Assembly: GCF_905475395.1 (NCBI RefSeq)
Contig: NC_058340.1
Location: 64,706,181 to 64,770,180, forward strand
From: Chrysoperla carnea
Taxonomy: Eukaryota > Arthropoda > Insecta > Neuroptera > Chrysopidae
DNA length: 64,000 nt
Reading direction: 5' to 3'
Part shown: positions 1-12,120 of the stretch, piece after piece
Position numbering within the stretch: position 1 is the stretch's first letter
Layout: every line of letters starts with the position of its first letter
Notes under the pieces: generated by a model
Told to the model about the DNA's origin: nothing
Seen by the model: the letters and a program-made list of their open reading frames with translations, nothing else
Databases searched by the model: none
Translations under genes and position numbers: made by a program

Positions 1-553
1 CCGTTTTTCATAAGTGCTGCCATTTTCGTGATATAGCGGTTCAAAGAATTGAACAAATTATTTTTTTCGTAATACATTTTTGAACTGTTATATGAGGACT
101 TATTTTTGATGAACCAACTTCTTATTCTTGGCGCTGTCTTTTCACAGCATCATACTCTTTCGAGTATTATTTTTTCAACACTGCACATGAATTTTTACAG
201 ATGTCTGGTCTTTCAGATACTCCGAAAATTCACCACCTCTTTCAATACTTACGACTAACAATATTTTATGGAGTATGAGACGAGGCAGGTATACGAGCAT
301 CACCACGCTGACAATTGAATGAAAGACAGATGTTACTCAGACCATGCTACTAAATAAAAATAGGGACGGAGTTCTTGACGTTGATTTATATTCTAAAAAT
401 TTTTAAATTTGTATGTATAAGATATAGGGACTAATATTTTTACTCGTATAACGGTTCAAAAATGTATATAAACGTGTATATTATGAATAAAATAATTTTT
501 TCAATTCTTTGAACCGCTATATGACGAAAATGGCAGCACTTATGAAAAAAGGT
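1..553. mobile_element. MITE-like element with long terminal inverted repeats
   Basis: The first ~95 bases and the reverse complement of ~450-553 are closely alike: both run from TTTTTCATAAGTGCTGCC through a TCAAAGAATTGAA motif to a conserved 'acatttttgaac' stretch. The right copy carries a few extra bases. The left end lies within a few bases of the window edge, so the outer border and target duplication cannot be checked. The middle has no coding potential. It is a non-autonomous DNA transposon of unassigned superfamily. Confidence 0.6.
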
Positions 554-597
554 GCAGGGGTACATTTTGTAGCAAATTTAATGATCTACAATTTGTC

Positions 598-800
598 TGA
601 ACTATTTTTGCTGTTAAACTCACCGTTTTGCTGAAAAACGCGAAAAAACTATAAAACTTCCCCCCTCAATAAAATTTTTTGCACAAGGGGAATTGATGGG
701 GACTTTTCACAATTTATTTATAATAGTATTCTGAACATTCATACCAATTTTTAGCTCTATGGGAATTTTTGTAACCTTCAAAGTGTAATTTGACTGGATA
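598..800 (+). repeat. Dispersed repeat R1, copy 1 of 2
   Basis: A ~200 bp segment that recurs in the same orientation at 12718-12903. The two copies are nearly identical from the 'cttcccccctcaataaaa' stretch to the shared end 'gtaatttgactggata'. They have no inverted ends and no reading frame, so this is probably the terminal part of a longer interspersed element. Confidence 0.7.
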
Positions 801-1080
801 ATTATTTGTTTTTTTAATGTTTATTATCTTTTTTTTTTTATTTTATTGTTATTAATTATTGCAAATATAATGTATTTTTTAAAAGGAATTTGTACAATTT
901 TTTTTCGTATATAATATAATATATTATTTATAAATATTATTTAATTTTAAATTATGCAAATTTTAAAAAATCCAAATATATTATTATTTTTTATCACGAT
1001 TTGTTTTTAATATTCAACTAAGATTTAAAAAAAAAAACAAGTGAAAACAAATAATTGACTGCAAAGCAGCAGGTTGAAGA

Positions 1081-1360
1081 CATCTTGCTTCGGATAACAG
1101 GTTGTTTTCAAAGAGGGCACAGAGGAACCCTTGGTCTATAGGGTTTTTCATTTACAAAATGATTCTTTTTTGTTTCGGACTATTTTCAATCAAGTAAAGA
1201 CATATCTTATATCTTCTATCCTTGTCAAAAAGCGCTGCTTGAGAAAGATAAAATATATTTAACTTCCTTAGGTTGAATAGTTTTTTGACAACTGTCCGAA
1301 ACAAAAGCAAATCGATGAAAAGGTCTATTTGCTAGGGACCCATTTGCGGTATCCCTCGAA
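1081..1360 (+). mobile_element. 3' end of RNase H-type LINE, split by a MITE
   Basis: Two pieces (1100-1139 and 1322-1358) together match the 3' end of the LINE family seen at 13745-14575 and, inverted, at 38640-39010. The second piece shares 'acccatttgcggtatccc' with the 38645 copy. They are separated by the MITE at 1140-1321. Only the 3' untranslated end is left. Confidence 0.55.
1140..1321. mobile_element. Short MITE nested in a LINE end
   Basis: A 182 bp insert flanked on both sides by GGTCTAT (1133-1139 and 1322-1328). Its ends are imperfect inverted repeats sharing TTTTCAT and, further in, TTTTGTTTCGGAC. A 7-8 bp target duplication and a start near AGGGTTTTTC would suit a hAT-type MITE; the superfamily is an inference. 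Confidence 0.55.
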
Positions 1361-2864
1361 ACAATTTTTTTTAAACAAAATTATCTCATCAAATAACCAC
1401 TATAATAATGATAAATAAAATTTAGTAATGGAACGCGAGTTGATGTTTTTCACATTCAATTCAAATATTATCCTCATTACTAAAATATTCACATTTTTCA
1501 TTAATAAAATTGTTCTAAACTAAATATAATATTAAAATAAAAATAATAATACGAACAATGAACTGGAGGTTACTGGAAATAGTTTTTCTCTCTCTAGAAT
1601 CGAGTAGATTAAGCAAGACTACAGCAAAAATTAGTTAAAAAGCACGCCTGAATTCCACCTTCTTGTTGACCTGATTCAAGTTCATTCGTAGAAGTGCGGC
1701 AATGATTTAATATAAATCGAACGAAAATAGCTGGGGCACACGTTGGTAGAAACATTTTCAAACGCACAACTAGTACCGGATTAACCCTTGTCGGAGCCTC
1801 TGGACAATGGTTTTTGCCAGTTAACTTGGCCCCCATCTCGATCAAATTGGTCTTTTTCTTCTTTTTTTATCTTTTCCGGAGCCCCTAGGCAGTATCCTAA
1901 TCCAGTTGGAAATACTATTCTAAACAATTTTTGCAATAAACATGCAGTAAGTTATTGACTTAATCCCTATTATTCTATTTGATGAGCTGCTCTTATCAAA
2001 TTCGATTCAACGTAAACCCCATCCTTTTTTTACAAAGATATTATTATATTACACCCACTTTGAATGCCAGCATCGTATACTTAATTAAGAGTAAAACAGA
2101 AAAATAAGAATCTTTTTCAAATTTATTTTATTCAATTACGCATTTAATTGAAAACATAAGTTCATTTTTGTATTTTAAATACAAAATTATTTTCTCAAAG
2201 AACTGTACATCATAATACAATAAAATATATATGTTTTGGGAGAGAGAAGAAAAACAAAAAATAATTTGCATCAAAATTCACATTGTTTTGAGTAAAAAAA
2301 GAAATTTTATTATTATTAAAATATTGAATGTTCATAAAATAGTAATTCAGCACTGGTTTTATTATTTTAACATATTGGGTAGGTCAATTATAAAGTATTT
2401 AATTAAATGAATAAAAACACTTCATATGTATTTCATTTGCGTCCATTTTTTTTATTTATTTAAATAAATTGTACTAAAAATATTATTAGTTATACTAAAA
2501 GAAAAAAACTCTTTGATGTAGGTTTATTATTTATATATATACTCAGTATGATCAATATATCAATATTTTATTATTAACATTACCCAAAAAAATATATAAC
2601 TTGAATTTGATTTCAACTAATTTTTTTAGACTTCATGTTACTAAATAATAAAAAAAAAAAAAATCTATTAAGAAATTTCTAAAAAATTTATATACAATTG
2701 GTTTTTTATTTATTTTTTTATTTTATATAAACATCTTTTTATGTTTAAATTTCGTAACAGTTATACGAAAAATTCAAATAATTTAAATCTGTCGTAAGAA
2801 TTTAACTTACAAATGCAATCACCGTGACCCGGGCACCCATAAACAGTAAAATTTCTTGTTTCAT
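1361..2864. other. AT-rich intergenic DNA, no feature recognised
   Basis: I see no gene-like open frame, splice pattern or clear repeat here. The minus-strand frame at 1609-1845 has no recognisable domain. Long A/T runs dominate from about 2100 to 2760. Confidence 0.5.
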
Positions 2865-3142
2865 AATTAGCCTTTTTCCTGGGAAGATTAAAAATAAATC
2901 CTCTAGATGGCAGGATTATTTGTACCCCCCTAAGTGTTGGCATCTAGCGGATCTTTTTTTAATCTTCAGAGAAAAAAGGCCTGGAATTATTAATTGTTGT
3001 ATGTCCGGATTTAATGATAATGGAAAGGGAAGATTAAAAAAAGATCCACTAGATGGCAACACTAGGGGGGGTGGGGGGGTGTACAAATATATTCTGCCAT
3101 CTAGAGGAGCTTTTTTTAATCCTCCCAGGAAAAAGGCTAATT
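2865..3142. mobile_element. Fold-back element built of four alternating units
   Basis: A 278 bp imperfect palindrome: both ends read AATTAGCCTTTTTCCTGGGA inward, arms are about 100 bases and the loop lies near 2970-3030. Each arm is itself an inverted pair, because the motif 'GATTAAAAA ... CTAGATGGCA' occurs four times in alternating orientation, near 2885, 2945, 3033 and 3100. A G-run/C-run pair near 3065 and 2926 is part of the arms. The several overlapping minus-strand frames here are by-products of the repeat. Confidence 0.7.
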
Positions 3143-3317
3143 GACGCCGCATACAAATTCTTTTGCAAAATAATAAAAAGATACTTTTTCGATATATAAT
3201 ATTGATATAAATCGAATAATTTCGAGATAATATTGACACATATCGATTGCGCATCTTCGAAAATACAAAAGTGCGTTGTCAAAATTCCAATTCTATTAAT
3301 ATTATCAAGAGTCAAGT

Positions 3318-3660
3318 GAATGATAATTTTGTAAAAAGTTTTGGAACGCGGCCAACACGTGCTATAATTTTATTTCTAAAACAATACAATTTTATAATTG
3401 ACGGACTAAGATGATAGCTTAATCATCTCACGATACACGCGCAACCTCGTTTTTATTAATTTCTTCGTTGATATTGATATCAACAATATTTTTACTATCC
3501 ACTTTAGTATATTTGAAAACACGCCGTGTTTCAGCACCTAACACATTATTAATTTTTTATTGATAATGAACACGCAATAATTCTGTAAAAACTTTTGGAA
3601 CGCGACCAACACGCGCAATTTTTTTACGTATTAAACCATACATTTTATTGTAATCGGGTG
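3318..3660 (+). repeat. Pair of direct repeats about 80 bp long
   Basis: Segments near 3318-3400 and 3576-3660 are similar in the same orientation, both containing GTTTTGGAACGCG or CTTTTGGAACGCG followed by CCAACACG and a run ending in 'acatttta' or 'acaatttta'. The spacing is about 257 bases. Family unknown. Confidence 0.5.
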
Positions 3661-4237
3661 CCAGGATAAAGAGGATCAAATTCATTAGAGTAATAACGGA
3701 TTTTTGTTAGAAATGTGCATTTTAAAGCAGAATAAATCAGAAGAACTATTCCGGAAGATCACGATTATGCACTGGCCTCACAATAAAAAGAGAAACCATC
3801 GAAAAATCTTAGCGATCTCCTAGAAAATCTTTTCGGCAAGTGCCTTTTTTTTGTGGAGGCATGTCAAGTACAATTTGTATAGCATAAGATCTGCTTAAAT
3901 TTGTGATTTGAAAGCAATGATTAGATACTTTTGAATTCCATCACAATGCTGTTTGAGTTTGTTTTTAATGCGAATAGTTTTTTTTAAATCCAAAACATAA
4001 AAAGATGTATAAATAAAATAAAAATTAATCACATATACAAGAAAAAATTAATAATTACTAAATAAATCCAAAAAACAAAGCACAATATATTAAATTTTTA
4101 TAAAATTTTTACCAGAAAATAAACAAAACAAAAATTGAAATTGTATTCGAAATATGTGTGCAGAAAATTTAATATATAAATTAAAAAATTTTTATTATGC
4201 GTCGATCTTAAAAAAAAAAAATAATTGAATAATCAAT

Positions 4238-7200
4238 TTACACTGATTGTTGAATCCTGATCTGATTTTTATCGCCTTCTTCATCGTTGTTACTACTGTT
4301 AGTTGATGAGGTTGGTGTCGTCGAATCAGTCGATTTTTTATATACATATACTGGCTGTTTCGTAACACCTTTTACATAATCTTCTGTAATATGTACGGAA
4401 GCCACATTTGTACCAGGTATTTCAAACATTGGCTCTAATAATAAGGATTCCTAAAAATTAAATAATAAAATTTTTTAAGAAGTGAAGTTAAAAGATTGAA
4501 GATAAGGGGGGTGTCATATCCCTAGCTGTCTAAACCTTTGAGTCCTCTTTAAGAACCTGTAGGATGGAATCGACACCAATAACATCGCAGAATGAACCCA
4601 TCTCATGATAATGAATAATCCTAGGGTTCTGAACTCGGAAATATTTTGTCCTTATCTCCCTAAAGGCTTCATGGTCTTTCAATCTTTAATTTGAAACGTC
4701 ATCGATCATCTTGGTAAGGAAATTAGGTTACAGAAGAGAAGAAAAGAGTTTTCCTCTTCACGTCGGCATGATTTCGATACCCAAAATTTCTTCTGGTACT
4801 ATTTTGAAAAAGCCTCGAAAAATAAATCAATTTCTTACATACCATAATTGCACGTAAACCACGAGCCCCAGTTTTTCGTTCCATTGCCAAACAAGCAATT
4901 GCCTTATATGCCTCAGGTGTAAACGTTAATTCACAATGATCCATAGATAAAAGTCGTTGATATTGAGGAACAACCGCATTTTGTGGTTCTGTTAATATTC
5001 TCACTAATAAATTCACATCTAAACTATGGAATGGAACTAACACTGGAAATCTTCCAACAAATTCCTAAAAACATTACTTATATTACAATCTATCAACAAA
5101 AAAATCTCTACACAAGGAGATAAGCTATCAAGGGCCGAATTTTATCTAGATATTCGACAATTTCATTGATCAAATCCGAATAGAGAAAAGAATAGAAAAA
5201 AAAAAACATAAACAAAAAACAATCAAAGATTTGTTTGTATCTCTTTCTAGCAAATCAGAATTTAGCATAGAGTAGCTGTGGTAGCATATGGTCGTGGTAT
5301 GCTTTTGACGTCACAGTATCTATCGGATCTCTCTGTCTATTCGTATTTCTCGACCAATTTTAATTTCCCTTTTATCATATTTTCTTTTACGGTATTTTCT
5401 TTATTAACCAAGAACCGTAAATAAGTCTTCATAACCACAATTATTGTTCGATGGAAACGGAAAATGAAAACAAGACTTTCTTGAATTTTAAGTTGAGATT
5501 TGGAAGAGATTGAATTTTTCGTATATGGCTAGCTATTGAGTAAAAAAGCTACATAAACTTACAGGAATCATTCCAAAGTCAATTAAATCACGAGCCTGAA
5601 CTTGTTTTAAAGCTGCATCACGTTCTTTAATCTCATGTTCAAGATTTAATGGAGATCCAGATTCTTGTGCTGTTTGCATCACCGCACGTCGTCCAAGTCC
5701 TTGTGATGGTGATCCAAATCCTAAATACTATTTTATATACAGTTACAAGTTGATGAATTTAATTGATATGGTAATTAAAAAATAATAATAAATACCTTTT
5801 CGTTATTCCTACGTAGAATTAATCGATCTAAACCATTGTATGCACCACTTGCCACAAATAATATATTTGTTGTGTCAACTTGTACCGTTTCACCACGAAG
5901 TTTTCTTGGTGAATTTCGTTCAGGCACATTTACAACAGTTCCTTCTAACATTTTTAACATACCTTGTTGGACACCTTCACCTATAATTAGAAACAATAAA
6001 AATGATTTATTTCATACAGAGGCAGTTATCCACAAGGCAAAGTAGGCGAGGTTACAAAGGGGTGCACAACGATTATTTAATAACGAGATCTCAAGCCGAT
6101 CAACTGCCCCGAACAACCAATCCGATTTTACAGAATCTAAGAAATAAAGAACCTAAACGTAAAGAACTAAAAATTGTCTTTATTGATAAGTTTTTATTAC
6201 GGGAGGCGCTGATTTTTGAAACTACCCACGGGTGCAAAATTTCTTAATCCGACTCTGTATAGAGTTGCTTCATCTACATTCAATGACTATGTTTACTTGC
6301 TATCTCTTAATACCGGAGTTACTAAACCGGTTTAATAACAACGGTTTAAGAAATACCATGTATGCAATTATTAAGGCAAGTGTTAAAATATTTTTACCTC
6401 CGACATCTCTTAATTGATGTATACCAGGAACAGCTCCAATTTTATCAACTTCATCAAGGAACACAATACCAGTTTGAGCACGTTCAACACTATGTCCAGC
6501 ATCTTGTAATAATTTACCAATAACACTTTCAATATCTTCACCAACGTAGCCAGCTTGTGTTAGCGTTGTACAATCGCATATTGCAAATGGAACATCTAAA
6601 CACTGTGCTATTGTTTGAGCTAATAATGTTTTACCGGATCCGGTTGGACCAAGCAATAAAATATTACTCTTTTCTAATTTTAATTCATGCGATGTACTAT
6701 CTAATACTTTCGAACCATGTTGTTGATGTCCTGGACGGTTTGGATTTGATGATGTTGTTGATTCATTTCCTTGATGAAATGTACTTCCTGTTACTCCCGA
6801 TAGATGTAATAAATCTGTTTAAAAATAATTATAATTTAGTAAATTTTGAGTTAAAAAGCCAACTTGGCTGAAGTTGTATATTTACTACGGCGGTCACGCT
6901 TTAAGCGGAAATTCGATGTGTAAAGATATGTTAAACATTCGTAATTGGAGCATTCTGGAAGCATCCTCGTCTCCAGGAAAGGAATCGTACTCGAAATGCA
7001 TAGTCAGTTTGTAAGAATTGTTTTGAAACTGTAAAATAAAAATATGTAAACTTACCTCGATGAGTAAATGCATGATGTGGACCATGCTCAATAATTGCTG
7101 ATTCAGATTTTTGATTATTATTCTGGGCAGTTGGGATGTTATTATAAATTCGTTTATAGTGATTGTAAACAGCTACTGAAAGAACCTAAATAAAAACCTT

Positions 7201-10200
7201 ACATAAGTAAATATTTCGAGCCTTATAACGATGTAACTTTGAGAGTTTAAGGTATTTCGATCACTCTAAAAGTTAAACCTGAGTACGAAGATATTAGATT
7301 ATTACGTTTGATTGAAAAATTGATGTTACCGAAAATTTCTATTGTTTTATAGTTTATTAATCTATTAAAAATTTTTTACCTTCTTGGCATGTTCTTGTCC
7401 AACAACATGTTTTTCTAAATATTCATAAATTTTTTTTGGTGGTGGTGGAGGTTTTTTATACTGTCCAGTTTTATCAGCAGCTTTCTTTTTACTATCTGCT
7501 TCACTTAGTACAACAAAAAAATGATGACACTTATCGCATTTCACAAAGCGCGTAGAACTCACAAAAGTTTCAACTTGAGTACATGGATCACCACACTTTG
7601 GACATATTAAAGTATTTTTATTTTTACCCGAACCACCTGATGTTGTATTTGTTGGTGGCGGTGTAGTTGTCGGTGGTGGATCTTTATTTGGTGGTTCGGT
7701 AGTTGCTTTCCAAAATGGTGATGTTGTACTTATCGATCGTTCATTGTAATTGGGTTCATTATTAGCTGCTCGTGGAGCTCGAATTATGTATACTAAGCCT
7801 AAAAATAAATATTATTATCACACAAATGTATTTAAATTTAATTCTGTTAAACTTTGAATGTTAAGGACTAATTTTAATTATGACAAATCAGTAGATTTAC
7901 GCTACGGAATATTCTAAAGGCTCCAATATTTTATACTGATCAATCTAAGATAGATATTCGGATATCTGGATCACTGACCCTTAACGATATACAGACCGTA
8001 TTCAAAAGCATTGCTAATAGAGCATCAATGTTAATTAAATATGTTGGCGCAGAATTGTATTATTTTCAGGAAAAAGAGAAAATAATTATTGATACATACG
8101 TAATATTATTTATTCTCTTTGTGTGTAAGGTCCAACATAAATTGAGATAGTTCTATAGTAAATATTTTATTTATTTAACATTGATTCTCTATTGGCAATG
8201 CTTTTGTACACGGTCTGTATATGAAATGATATGACGTGTGGCAATATTATCCCAATCGATAGTCAAGCAGCAGTGCAATCCCTAAACACGGCGTGCATTA
8301 ATTTGACGAGCTTGCCAGGTATGATACACAAAATTCATCTAATAAATTGGTGCAAAAATCAATACTTATTTTGAAAAATACTCGAGTTCTCATTTATTAT
8401 CTTTGATAACACTTATACAACTCCAGGCCAACATGCTTTTTGACATAATGAAATTTGTGGTCATAGAAAATTCCACCTTAGTCTAGTCCCACACCTAGCC
8501 TCGAGTAATTAAATTACAGATTTCGTATGAAGTAATCTCAATTAAAACGAAAATAAACTAGGAATTGATTTAGAAACATTACGATTTCTGTAACAACAAA
8601 TACTTTTCGATAGACAATGAAAAGGTAGAACAATCAATAGTGGGTTTAGGTTTAGGCTATTCGAACACTATCGTGTGTTTAGCATGTGTCTCACGTTAGG
8701 AAACTTTGGAGAAGATGATTAGCGTGAACAGAATATTATCTAAATTTTTTGATATTTTCTCAGATTTAATTTTGCGTGAATGAAAGCTTTTATCTTTCAT
8801 AGATCTGCTAATAACAATTTTTATACCATGCATATATGTAATATGCAAGGTATACTAAGTTTAGTCCCAATTTTGTAACGCTTAAAAATATTGATGCTAC
8901 GAACAAAATTTTGGTATAGGTGTTCATAAAATCACCTAATTAGTCCATTTCCGATTTCTGTCCGTCTGTCTGCCAACACGATAACTCAAAAACGAGAAGA
9001 GATATCAAACAAAACAACCTTTGGTTGAAACATTTTTTCGTAAACATCACTGTTTACCCGTGAGGGCGTAAATTTTATAGTATGTGTTATATGGGAATAT
9101 CAGTTATGTATGTGTAATGTGATAGAGTAATCAACACTGTCTACGCATGGTATTTCAACAATTAATTCCGTCAATTGTTTGTTTCCACTTGTTTCACTTG
9201 AAATGCATTAATAAATTCGTGGGTCACAGGGTGGACGTAAAGTCGCAAGAAATAGCATTAACGTTAGATACACAATAGTGTTAAAATATCCATACCGATT
9301 TTAAAAAACTACAAAAATTGTAATAAAATTTAAACTTTTTCTAAATTATCTTTAATAAAAGGTAGGTATTATTTAATGTTATGATAAACAAGTGAAAACA
9401 AACAATTGACTGAGTTAATTGTTGAAATATCATGTATAAATAGTGTTGATTACTGTATCACATTGCACATACAATTTATATAAGACATACTATACAATTT
9501 ACGCCTAATTTGCGCCCTCACGGGTAAACAGTGATGTTTAAGAAAAAATGTTTCAAACATAAGTTGTTTATTTTTTGATAAGGAACATTTTTTACATGTA
9601 ATTTTTATTTCTATCGCTAACGGTTTACAAGATGGGCCCTACGGACCCATAGGTCGAGACTCAATTGACCTATGTTGCTCATTTACGAACTCGACCTCAC
9701 TTTTTACGTCCAGAGTACGCTGTAAAAATTTCATCTTGATATCTTTTTTCGTTTTTGAGCTATCGTGCCCACAGACGGATGGACGGACGGACGGACAGCC
9801 GGAAATGGACTAATTAGGTGATTTTATAACACCTATACCAAAATTTTGTTTATAGCATCCATATTTTTAAGCGTTACAAACTTGGGACTAAACTTAGTAT
9901 ACCTTGCATATTACATATATGCATGGTATAATAAACCATGATTCATGTTCATGGTTTATTTATCATATTTCCTATCAAAAATTTCCACACTTAAAATCCA
10001 AGTTTCTGAAAAATAACTAATCACTCAAAAACTATACTTCAGAGTATTGATTATTATATTAAAAATTCAGGCTTTTATCTCTACGTTCTTCTAAAGAACA
10101 TACAACCTAAAAATTTAGATTAAATTATTGTTTTTAAAAAGAATATATCATTAAGAATGAAACTTTATGAAAAATAGAATATTTTCTTTGTTTATTTGAA

Positions 10201-10378
10201 ATATAAGTAACCGAATTATTATTTTTAGTGTCTCAGAAATCGTAATCTCGTCATGCTACTTTAATTATATAAATATTAATATAAAAAAAAAGTAATATTT
10301 ACCATTTTGATTTGTAAATAATCTCGATATTGTTTTCAACTTGCTTGCAGTGGCTAATCGACATCTTACACCATTCAT
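4238..10378 (-). CDS. ClpX: ATP-dependent Clp protease ATP-binding subunit ClpX, mitochondrial
   Basis: An AAA+ unfoldase of the mitochondrial matrix that unfolds proteins and feeds them to ClpP. Exons, 5' to 3' on the minus strand: 10378-10303, 7798-7380, 7185-7056, 6814-6398, 5980-5796, 5727-5563, 5064-4843, 4450-4238; phases agree throughout and give 608 residues, close to animal ClpX. The N-terminus is rich in R, K, S and T with no acidic residue, as in mitochondrial targeting peptides. A zinc-binding domain follows with C91, C94, C113 and C116. The AAA+ core has Walker A GPTGSGKT (264-271), the substrate-gripping pore loop GYVGED (297-302), Walker [10 protein letters not shown] (326-334), the ClpP-docking LGF (411-413) and the sensor-2 GARGLR (530-535). 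A poly-proline stretch (142-146) precedes the core. Intron 1 (7799-10302) carries a MITE and two copies of the ~550 bp repeat. A polyadenylation signal AATAAA lies at 4196-4191. No critical residue is missing. Confidence 0.96.
7987..8223. mobile_element. MITE in ClpX intron 1
   Basis: A 237 bp element whose ends are inverted repeats of about 50 bases, starting ATACAGACCGT and sharing CAAAAGCATTG and ATCAATGTTAA. TATA occurs on both flanks of CAGACCGT...ACGGTCTG, so a TA or TATA target duplication is possible. Non-coding. Confidence 0.7.
8821..9194 (+). mobile_element. Helentron-like non-autonomous element, copy 1 (internally deleted)
   Basis: Begins TTATACCATGCATATATG and ends in TTGTTTGTTTCCACTTG. 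Compared with the copy at 20032-20590, the middle, from after 'gatatcaa' to 'ttgaaacattttttcg', is missing. It keeps the 3' hairpin and the inner copy of the 5' inverted repeat. It lies in ClpX intron 1, 190 bases from an inverted second copy. Confidence 0.75.
9387..9932 (-). mobile_element. Helentron-like non-autonomous element, copy 2
   Basis: Near full-length copy in minus orientation. On the minus strand it starts TTATACCATGCATATATG, has a GTCC/GTCT simple-repeat tract near 9780-9800, and ends with the hairpin around 9400-9425 followed by GTTTTCACTTGTTT. With copy 1 it forms a large inverted pair within the intron. Confidence 0.75.
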
Positions 10379-11242
10379 ATTCTAAATGATAATTTTTTTG
10401 ATGTTAAAATTAATTTTACTTACAAATTGATCTAAAGTTGTTAAAATAAAAAAAACTTGGAATTAAACAGTTTCATTTATGTGGATGTTATTTTTTTTAC
10501 GGATTTTCTAGAAATTTTTTTTGTTTTTCTTTATTTTATAACATGATGTCTAAAATAAATAATACAATCCCACAGATTTATTTTACACTTTTCATCAATA
10601 ATTTGGTTTTTCAAAATAATATTTTATGTAAATTTTCGTGATCTAAATAACTAATAAAGACATCTGTCACTCGGTGGCCATGTTTTTTTACTTTGATCAA
10701 CACTGCGTAGTTTCGTGATATACAAATTTTTCCCAAATAAAAAAAAAAATCTCCTGTATACGTATTTTAATTTCGTCACACACAAAAAAGATTATTTTAT
10801 TTTTATTCAATGTTTATAAATTAGTTAATTTTAATTTAAATCATAAACATTATTATTATCAATATATTGATAAATTAATTTTGAATGAAGATGTTATAGC
10901 TTAAAATTTGTTCGCGTAAATACGATAATTTCAATTTTTGAAATTCAAAGAGAACAAGGTTCTTGATAACCCCATACCTTGCCCCAAAATTAAATGCGAG
11001 GTCATTAGAAATATTGCAATTTTTTTGAATATACACATGGTTAATGCTTTGCATATCTAATTTAAAATAAATTGCAAACATGTTTTAAAAATTTATTCAT
11101 ATGATAACTTCGGTTTTTTGACTCAAGACAGAAAACCGTAAATTAACTTAATTAGATTTCAATTTATATGGCATTGACACTTAAATTAAATAATTTATTC
11201 AATATTGCCTTAATTATCATAATTAAAGTTAATTGGTTTTGA
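10379..11242. other. 5' flank of ClpX; AT-rich
   Basis: The 864 bases upstream of the ClpX start contain no gene or clear repeat. They should hold the ClpX promoter, but no core promoter motif could be assigned with confidence. Confidence 0.4.
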
Positions 11243-12120
11243 AATTGAACGAGATTAATAATTCTAAAAATAAAATTTCATTGTTGTGGTTCCGTTTACA
11301 AAAATTTTAAACACAGTCTATCGACTGATGATCTGAGAAATATTGCTACTATCGCATTTTTAAAGGAAATCTGTATAAAAACAAAACTTAATCTTGGAAG
11401 ATACTTTAAGGTCACACTCAAGGTTAAAAACATGTTGACCTTTAAATTTTCCACTTAAAATAACTTTCATATGTAACAAATTGCTACATCTTATCTGAAA
11501 TAAGCTCATATAAATCGAATTGCGCCCTGAGCAACTTTTAATTTACCGCTATTTCACCGAAGAGGGGCAAACAATTTAGTTACATTAATAGCCATAAAAC
11601 TTATAAACTCAGCCTCGGCCTTTTTCATACTTAATTTAAAGTTAAACCTCTAAAAAATCACGAAAAAAAATACCTAACTCGCAATTCGATCTATATGAGC
11701 TTATTTCAGAAGAGATGTAGCAATTGGTTACATATGAAAGTTAATTTTAAGTGGTAAATTCGAAGGTCAACATGTTATTAACCTTGAGTGTGACCTTAAA
11801 GCGTCTTTCAAGATTAAGTTGTCTTATATGCCGGTTTTCCACTAATCGGACAGTAATAAACTGTAATGGCCATTACATTGCTAGTCTTCAAAAAGTTTGT
11901 AAAAAGTTGCAGTTATGTTTTTTTCGACTCGTGTTTCTGTTTTGATTTTTTATTTCCGGGTTTAGTGGAAAACCGGCATTACCTATACAGATTTCCCTTA
12001 ACAATGCGATAGTATCATGATTTTTCAGATCCTCAGTCGAAAGACTATAAAATTTTTAGAAAAGGAACCTCAACAATGAAATTTTAGTTTTAGAATTATT
12101 AATCCCGTTTAATTTCAAAT
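11243..12120. mobile_element. Fold-back MITE with ~270 bp arms, carrying a second MITE
   Basis: The left arm (11243-11524) and right arm (11680-12120) are inverted copies sharing, for example, GATTAATAATTCTA, AAGGTCACACTCAAGGTTAA and AATTGCTACATCT. The central spacer is 11525-11679. The right arm is longer only because a 152 bp MITE sits in it at 11828-11979. Arm identity is high but not perfect. Non-coding. Confidence 0.75.
11828..11979. mobile_element. 152 bp MITE nested in the right arm of a larger fold-back
   Basis: Perfect 18 bp terminal inverted repeats, ATGCCGGTTTTCCACTAA at the left and its complement at the right. The matching position in the left arm of the host element (near 11375-11385) has no such insert, which proves the order of insertion. 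The target duplication is unclear. Confidence 0.8.

Noticed and set aside
1609-1845. Minus-strand open frame of 78 codons
   Set aside because: No recognisable domain, no splice context, no similarity to other parts of the window; surrounded by intergenic AT-rich DNA.
2761-3315. Several overlapping open frames on both strands
   Set aside because: They lie across the four-unit palindrome and repeat the same peptides in each arm; by-products of the repeat.
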